Of a stretch of 16,834 nucleotides of DNA, positions 12,443-16,834 are shown in pieces. The stretch comes from Actinomycetota bacterium. Its GTDB lineage: Bacteria; Actinomycetota; Actinomycetes; Streptosporangiales; Streptosporangiaceae. The first letter of the stretch is position 1; the number at the start of each line of letters is the position of its first letter. A program made the position numbers and the translations under genes. The notes beneath the pieces were generated by a model. That model had not been told where the DNA came from. It saw only the letters and a list, made by a program, of their open reading frames with translations, and did no database searches. Where the stretch lies: NCBI GenBank assembly GCA_003242605.1, contig QGUZ01000092.1, forward strand, positions 1 to 16,834, in the 5' to 3' direction.

Positions 12443-13777
12443 GTGAGCGAACAGGTTTGGAGAATCGAGCCGTCGGGACCGCTGCGCGGCGACGTCGAAG
12501 TACGGGGATCGAAGAACGCCGTTTCCAAGCACATGGTCGCCGCCATGCTCGGGGAAGGTCCCAGCACCCTGCACAACACGCCCGAGGTGGGCGAGGTCGG
12601 CATCACCGCCGCGATGCTCCGGGCCGTTGGGATCCACGTCGAGGTCAAGGGGATGGAGATCACCGTGGAACGCGGCGGCGAGATCCGTCCCCACGTCCCT
12701 GAGGCGTTCACCGGGCTCAACCGCATCCCCATCCTGATGCTCGGCCCGCTCCTGCACCTCGCGGGCGAGGCCTTCGTGCCGTTCGTCGGCGGCGACCCGA
12801 TCGGGCGCCGGCCGGTGAACTACCACGTCGACGCGCTCCGCGCGATGGGCGCGGAGGTCGAGGTGGGCGAGACGGGCATCTCGGCGAAGGCGAAGCGGCT
12901 GCACGGCGCCCGGATCGAGCTCCCCTACCCGAGCGTCGGCGCCACCGAGACGATCCTGCTGTCGAGCGTGCTCGCCGAGGGCAAGACGGTGATCAAGGGG
13001 GCGGCCACCGAGCCGGAGGTGGTGGAGCTCGCCCTGTTCCTGCAGCGCATGGGCGCGCGGATCGAGCTCAGCCCGGACCGGCGCATCGTGATCGAGGGCG
13101 TCGACCGGCTGCGCGGCGCGTCGATGTGGCTCGCCGGCGACCGCATCGAGGCGTTCTCCTACCTGGTGGCCGGCCTCGTCACCGGTGGGGAGGTCCGGGT
13201 GCACGGCTGCCCGCAGGACCGGCTCGTCACCGCGATCACCACGCTCGCCCGGATGGGCGCCCAGTTCGAGATCACCGACGAGTGGCTGTGCGCCACCGCG
13301 CCGAACGGGCTGCGCGCCGCGGCGGTGCAGACCGACACCCACCCCGGGTTCATGACCGACTGGCAGACCCCGCTGATGGTGCTGTTCACCCAGGCCGAGG
13401 GCATGTCGGTGCTGCACGAGACGGTGTTCGAGAACCGCCTGGTGTACGTGCCCGCGCTGCAGAAGATGGGCTGCGAGATCGAGGTGTTCGACCAGTGCCT
13501 CGGCGGCCCCGCCTGCCGCTACCACGACACCAACGCCAAGCACTCGGCGGTGGTGCGCGGCGTGTCGAAGCTGCGCGGCGCCGACGTGACCCTGCCGGAC
13601 ATCCGGGCCGGGTTCTCCGCCGTGCTCGCCGCCGCGGTCGCCGAGGGGACCTCGACGCTGCGCGGCGTCAACCACATCGAGCGCGGCTACCACCGCGTGT
13701 ACGACCAGTTCACCTCGCTCGGCCTGAAGATCACCCGGCTCACCGAGGAGGAGGCCCCGCCCCCGCCCTCCTCGTGA
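12443..13777 (+). CDS. murA: UDP-GlcNAc 1-carboxyvinyltransferase (MurA) with Asp in place of the catalytic Cys
   Basis: The 444-residue EPSP-synthase-fold enzyme adds enolpyruvate from PEP to UDP-GlcNAc, the first committed step of peptidoglycan synthesis. Lys24-Asn25 in RGSKNA, Arg123 in IGRRPVNYH and the catalytic Asp306 in HPGFMTDWQTP are present. The closing sections HETVFENRLVYVPALQKMG (325-343) and LPDIRAGFSAVLAAA (384-398) are typical. At the loop where most MurA enzymes have Cys115 (GGCxIGxRP), this one reads GGDPIGRRP, so Asp118 (bases 12794-12796) replaces Cys. Mycobacterial MurA also has Asp here and is active but insensitive to fosfomycin. The HPGF-TDWQ form places it with actinobacterial MurA, and it could be the only copy or a paralogue. 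GTG 12443 is chosen as start because of the -10 box just upstream; the frame extends further but that is not MurA sequence. A strong terminator follows. Confidence 0.93.
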   Translation: MSEQVWRIEPSGPLRGDVEVRGSKNAVSKHMVAAMLGEGPSTLHNTPEVGEVGITAAMLRAVGIHVEVKGMEITVERGGEIRPHVPEAFTGLNRIPILMLGPLLHLAGEAFVPFVGGDPIGRRPVNYHVDALRAMGAEVEVGETGISAKAKRLHGARIELPYPSVGATETILLSSVLAEGKTVIKGAATEPEVVELALFLQRMGARIELSPDRRIVIEGVDRLRGASMWLAGDRIEAFSYLVAGLVTGGEVRVHGCPQDRLVTAITTLARMGAQFEITDEWLCATAPNGLRAAAVQTDTHPGFMTDWQTPLMVLFTQAEGMSVLHETVFENRLVYVPALQKMGCEIEVFDQCLGGPACRYHDTNAKHSAVVRGVSKLRGADVTLPDIRAGFSAVLAAAVAEGTSTLRGVNHIERGYHRVYDQFTSLGLKITRLTEEEAPPPPSS

Positions 13778-13831
13778 CGGCGTGGCGGCGGCCCACCGGA
13801 CGGCCCGGTGGCGCCGCGCCCGGACGGCACA

Positions 13832-13865
13832 GGGGCCCGCGCCGCGGCGGCGCGGGCCCCTTTTT
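13832..13865 (+). terminator. Strong intrinsic terminator of murA
   Basis: GGGGCCCGCGCC (13832-13843) pairs perfectly with GGCGCGGGCCCC (13849-13860), giving a 12-bp stem with a 5-base loop, followed at once by TTTTT (13861-13865). It lies 55 bases after the murA stop. Confidence 0.9.
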
Positions 13866-13866
13866 C

Positions 13867-13898
13867 CCGCTTCGCGGCCGGGTACGGCCGGCCGTACC
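13867..13898 (-). terminator. Hairpins behind dnaE (possible minus-strand terminator)
   Basis: GGTACGGCCGGCCGTACC (13881-13898) is a perfect 18-bp palindrome starting two bases past the dnaE stop, able to form a 7-bp stem with a CCGG loop. A second small hairpin, CCGC-TTC-GCGG, lies at 13867-13877. Reading leftwards, A5 rather than U5 follows, so these are not classical intrinsic terminators, but with the murA terminator they insulate the convergent genes. Confidence 0.5.
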
Positions 13899-13899
13899 G

Positions 13900-16834
13900 T
13901 CAGGCGCCCAGGCAGGCCGGGCCGAGCAGCTGCTTGAGGTCGCCCATGAGCGCCGGGGAGGGCGCCACCCGGAGCCGGTCGTCGAGCCGCACCACCGTGG
14001 TCTTCGACCCGCGGTGCACCTGCAGATGCACCTCGGTGGTGCCGGGGTGGGTGGTGAGCACCTCCTTGAGCTGGGTGACGAGCGGCAGCGTGCAGCGGCT
14101 CTCGGCGATGCTCACCACGAGCGGCCCGCCGTTCTCCTGGCTGAGGTCGGGCTGGGTGACCTCCATCGCGATGAGCTTGGCGACCTCCTCGCGCTTGTCC
14201 AGCCGCCCCTTGACGAACACGATCGCGTCCTCGGCGAGGATGGTCGAGCAGAGCTGGTAGGTCGAGGGGAAGATCATCACCTCGATCGAGCCCTCGAGGT
14301 CCTCCAGCGTGGCGAGCACCCAGGTGTCGCCCTTCTTGGTGATCTTGCGCTGCAGCCCGGTGAGGATGCCGCCGACGGTGACGATCTGCCCGTCGGGGCG
14401 CTCCTCGGCCTGCAGCGCGGCGATCGAGCAGTCCGCCCCGGCGGACAGGATGTGCTCGACGCCGAGCAGCGGGTGGTCCGAGACGTACAGGCCGAGCATC
14501 TCCCGCTCGAACTGGAGCAGCGTGGTCTTGTCCCACTCCCCCGGCGGGATCTGCACGTCGAAGGTGCTGTCCTCCACCCCCTCGACCGCGCCGAACAGCG
14601 AGTCCTGGCCGATCGCCTCGTTCTTCTTGATCTCGATCACCGCGTCGACGGCCTGCTCGTGCACCATGACCAGGCCCTTGCGCTGGTGCCCGAGCGAGTC
14701 GAACGCGCCCGCCTTGATCAGCGACTCGATCACCCGCTTGTTGCACACCGCCGCGGGCACCTTGCGCAGGAAGTCGGCGAAGTCGGTGAACCGGCCCTTC
14801 TCGGTGCGCGCCTGGATGATCGCGTCCACCACGTTCGCGCCGACGTTGCGGATCGCCGACAGGCCGAACCGGATGTCGCCGCCGCGCGGGGTGAAGTCCG
14901 CGTCGGAGTCGTTGACGTCCGGCGGGAGCACCTTGATGCCCATGCGGCGGCACTCGTTGAGGTAGAGCGCGCTCTTGTCCTTGTCGTCCTTGACGCTGGT
15001 GAGCAGCGCCGCCATGTACTCGGCGGGGTAGTTCGCCTTCAGGTAGGCGGTCCAGTACGACACCAGGCCGTACCCGGCGGTGTGCGCCTTGTTGAACGCG
15101 TAGTCGGAGAACGGCACGAGGATGTCCCACAGCGCCTTGATCGCCTCGTCGGAGTAGCCGTTCTCCCGCATGCCGCGCTCGAAGAACTCGTACTGCTTGT
15201 CGAGCTCGGCCTTCTTCTTCTTGCCCATCGCCCGGCGCAGCAGGTCCGCGCCGCCGAGCGAGTACCCGGCGACCCGCTGCGCGATCGCCATGACCTGCTC
15301 CTGGTAGACGATGAGGCCGTAGGTGGTGGACAGGATGTCCCGCAGCGGCTCCTCGAGCTCGGGGTGGATCGGGACGATCTCCTGCTGGCCGTTCTTGCGC
15401 AGCGCGTAGTTGGTGTGCGAGTTCGCGCCCATCGGGCCGGGCCGGTAGAGGGCGAGCGCCGCGGAGATGTCCTCGAAGTTGTCCGGCCGCATCAGGCGGA
15501 GCAGCGACCGCATGCCGCCGCCGTCGAGCTGGAAGATGCCGAGGGTGTCGCCCCGGGCGAGCAGCTCGTAGGTCTTGGTGTCGTCGAGCGGCAGCTTGAG
15601 CAGGTCGATCTTCTCACCTGTGTTCGCCTCGATCATCTTCAGGCAGTCGTCGATGATCGTGAGGTTCCGCAGGCCGAGGAAGTCCATCTTCAGCAGGCCG
15701 AGCGTCTCGCAGGTCGGGTAGTCGAACTGCGTGATGATCGCCCCGTCCGAGTCCCGGCGCATGATCGGGATGTGGTCGGTGAGCGGCTCGGCCGACATGA
15801 TCACGCCCGCGGCGTGCACGCCGGTCTGCCGGATCAGGCCCTCCAGGCCCCGGGCGAGGTCGATGGTGGCCCGGACGGCCTCGTCCTCCTCGTACATCTT
15901 GCGCAGCTCGCCCGCCTCGGCGTAGCGGGGGTGCGACTCGTCGAAGATGCCGGCGAGCGGGATGTCCTTGCCCATCACCGCGGGCGGGAACGCCTTGGAG
16001 ATGCGGTCGCCGAGCGCGTACGGGTAGCCGAGCACGCGGCCCGCGTCCTTGATCGCAGCCTTCGCCTTGATGGTGCCGAAGGTGCAGATCATCGCGACCT
16101 TGTCGGCGCCCCACTTCTCGGTCACGTAGCGGATGACGTCGGCGCGCCTACGCTCGTCGAAGTCGATGTCGATGTCGGGCATCGACACGCGCTCGGGGTT
16201 GAGGAACCGCTCGAAGATCAGGCCGTGCGGGATCGGGTCGAGGTCGGTGATGCCGAGCGCGTACGCCACGAGCGAGCCGGCCGCCGAGCCACGGCCCGGG
16301 CCGACCCGGATGCCGTTGTTCTTCGCCCAGTTGATGAAGTCGGCCACCACGAGGAAGTAGCTCGGGAAGCCCATCTGGACGATGACGTTGATCTCGTTCT
16401 CGACCCAGGCCCGGTGCTCCTCGTCGATCCCGTCCGGGAAGCGGCGCTCCATGCCCTTCCACACCTGCTGGCGGAAGTACTCCTCCTCGGTCATCCCGTC
16501 CGGGATGGGGAAGGTGGGCATGAGGTTCTTGTGGGCGAACATCCCGCTCGGGTCGACCTTCTCGGCGATGAGCAGGGTGTTGCGGCAGCCCTCGGCCCAC
16601 AGCTCGGAGGAGTCGAGCGCCCGCATCTCCTCGGCGGACTTGATGTAGTAGCCGGTCCCGTCGAACCGGAACCGGTCCGGGTCGGAGAGCTGCTTGCCGG
16701 TCTGGATGCACAGCAGCGCGTCGTGGCTGGCGGCGTCGGACTCGTAGGTGTAGTGCGAGTCGTTGGTGACGACCGGCGGGATGCCGAGCTCCTTGCCGAT
16801 CCGGACGAGCCCGTCGCGGACCCGGCGCTCGATG
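13900..16834 (-). CDS. dnaE: DNA polymerase III alpha subunit DnaE, N-terminal part outside the window
   Basis: The frame runs from the right edge (first full codon 16833-16831) to TGA at 13902-13900. This gives 977 visible residues of an expected 1,150-1,200, so about 200 N-terminal residues are missing. The visible start (IERRVRDGL, then VTNDSHYTYESDA) is the end of the PHP domain. Polymerase motifs follow: GPGRGSAAGSLVAYALGITD (about visible residues 178-197), PDIDIDFDERR with catalytic aspartates 220 and 222, and the third aspartate at about 384 in LLKMDFLGLRNL. GDTLGIFQLDGGGMRSLLR and IVYQEQVMAIAQRVAGYSLGGADLLRRAMGKKK lie in the fingers. The C-terminus has a helix-hairpin-helix region and an OB fold (TVGGILTGLQRKITKKGDTW and onward). 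It is the replicative polymerase type (DnaE1), not the error-prone DnaE2, judged by the PHP-end and C-terminal sequence. No intein or frameshift is visible. Confidence 0.96.
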   Translation of the reverse strand, partial: IERRVRDGLVRIGKELGIPPVVTNDSHYTYESDAASHDALLCIQTGKQLSDPDRFRFDGTGYYIKSAEEMRALDSSELWAEGCRNTLLIAEKVDPSGMFAHKNLMPTFPIPDGMTEEEYFRQQVWKGMERRFPDGIDEEHRAWVENEINVIVQMGFPSYFLVVADFINWAKNNGIRVGPGRGSAAGSLVAYALGITDLDPIPHGLIFERFLNPERVSMPDIDIDFDERRRADVIRYVTEKWGADKVAMICTFGTIKAKAAIKDAGRVLGYPYALGDRISKAFPPAVMGKDIPLAGIFDESHPRYAEAGELRKMYEEDEAVRATIDLARGLEGLIRQTGVHAAGVIMSAEPLTDHIPIMRRDSDGAIITQFDYPTCETLGLLKMDFLGLRNLTIIDDCLKMIEANTGEKIDLLKLPLDDTKTYELLARGDTLGIFQLDGGGMRSLLRLMRPDNFEDISAALALYRPGPMGANSHTNYALRKNGQQEIVPIHPELEEPLRDILSTTYGLIVYQEQVMAIAQRVAGYSLGGADLLRRAMGKKKKAELDKQYEFFERGMRENGYSDEAIKALWDILVPFSDYAFNKAHTAGYGLVSYWTAYLKANYPAEYMAALLTSVKDDKDKSALYLNECRRMGIKVLPPDVNDSDADFTPRGGDIRFGLSAIRNVGANVVDAIIQARTEKGRFTDFADFLRKVPAAVCNKRVIESLIKAGAFDSLGHQRKGLVMVHEQAVDAVIEIKKNEAIGQDSLFGAVEGVEDSTFDVQIPPGEWDKTTLLQFEREMLGLYVSDHPLLGVEHILSAGADCSIAALQAEERPDGQIVTVGGILTGLQRKITKKGDTWVLATLEDLEGSIEVMIFPSTYQLCSTILAEDAIVFVKGRLDKREEVAKLIAMEVTQPDLSQENGGPLVVSIAESRCTLPLVTQLKEVLTTHPGTTEVHLQVHRGSKTTVVRLDDRLRVAPSPALMGDLKQLLGPACLGA

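Noticed and set aside
12443..13777. Idea that MurA is inactive because the catalytic cysteine is missing
   Set aside because: Asp at this position is known to support activity in other bacteria, and the remaining key residues (Lys24, Asn25, Arg123, Asp306) are intact.
12230..15130. 966-codon minus-strand open frame spanning murA and part of dnaE
   Set aside because: It is out of frame with dnaE, antisense to murA, and runs through a strong terminator; it has no coherent domains.
1..16834. A defence, secretion, mobile or secondary-metabolite system
   Set aside because: Every confident gene belongs to a known core or common actinobacterial family; I saw no nuclease, transposase, reverse transcriptase, NRPS/PKS or toxin-antitoxin signatures, and no spaced repeat array.

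Overview
The window looks like chromosomal DNA from a very GC-rich actinomycete. GC is strongly biased to third codon positions, GTG starts are frequent, genes are joined by GTGA/ATGA stop-start overlaps, and several starts appear leaderless. Gene content (DUF6286/AmaP pair, LppU/SCO3897-type protein, PriA-type HisA, actinobacterial MurA, DUF2567 protein) fits Streptomycetales or Streptosporangiales. I cannot name the species. I see no rRNA, tRNA, CRISPR array, insertion sequence, prophage or plasmid functions; this reads as ordinary core chromosome.

Layout. (1) 1-1228, plus strand: the 3' end of a DUF6286 gene overlapping an AmaP-like Gls24-anchor gene, then a 54-residue single-span membrane protein that is easily missed. 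(2) 1229-2501: a gene-free stretch, a minus-strand membrane-anchored LppU-like protein with a Gly/Pro/Tyr/Gln-rich tail, and an AT-richer intergenic region with a perfect 20-bp palindrome. (3) 2502-9370, minus strand: a histidine biosynthesis cluster transcribed hisD-hisC-hisB-(51-aa membrane protein)-hisH-priA/hisA-hisF, followed 43 bp later by a membrane acyltransferase. (4) 9371-9522: a divergent control region, with a likely leaderless hisD on one side and a likely leaderless YbaK-type deacylase on the other. (5) 9523-11687, plus strand: the YbaK-type deacylase and an amidase-signature hydrolase. The amidase end overlaps, tail to tail, a minus-strand DUF2567 protein (11554-12225). (6) 12443-13777, plus strand: a MurA with Asp instead of Cys at the catalytic loop, ended by a strong intrinsic terminator. 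(7) 13900 to the right edge, minus strand: dnaE, missing its N-terminal part.

How it works together. The his block encodes six histidine-pathway proteins. HisA and HisH/HisF carry out the central isomerisation and imidazole-ring synthesis, and HisB, HisC and HisD carry out later steps. HisA has the features of PriA, which also does the TrpF step of tryptophan synthesis. Four-base overlaps tie hisD-hisC-hisB-small protein-hisH tightly together, while hisA and hisF each follow a gap of about 85-90 bp. MurA, AmaP and possibly the acyltransferase concern the cell envelope; DnaE is the replicative polymerase.

I found no convincing undescribed multi-gene system. The points most worth a second look are the two tiny membrane proteins, the Cys-to-Asp MurA (predicted fosfomycin-insensitive), the three matching leaderless start architectures, the long tail-to-tail overlap of the amidase and DUF2567 genes, and several perfect palindromes between genes.
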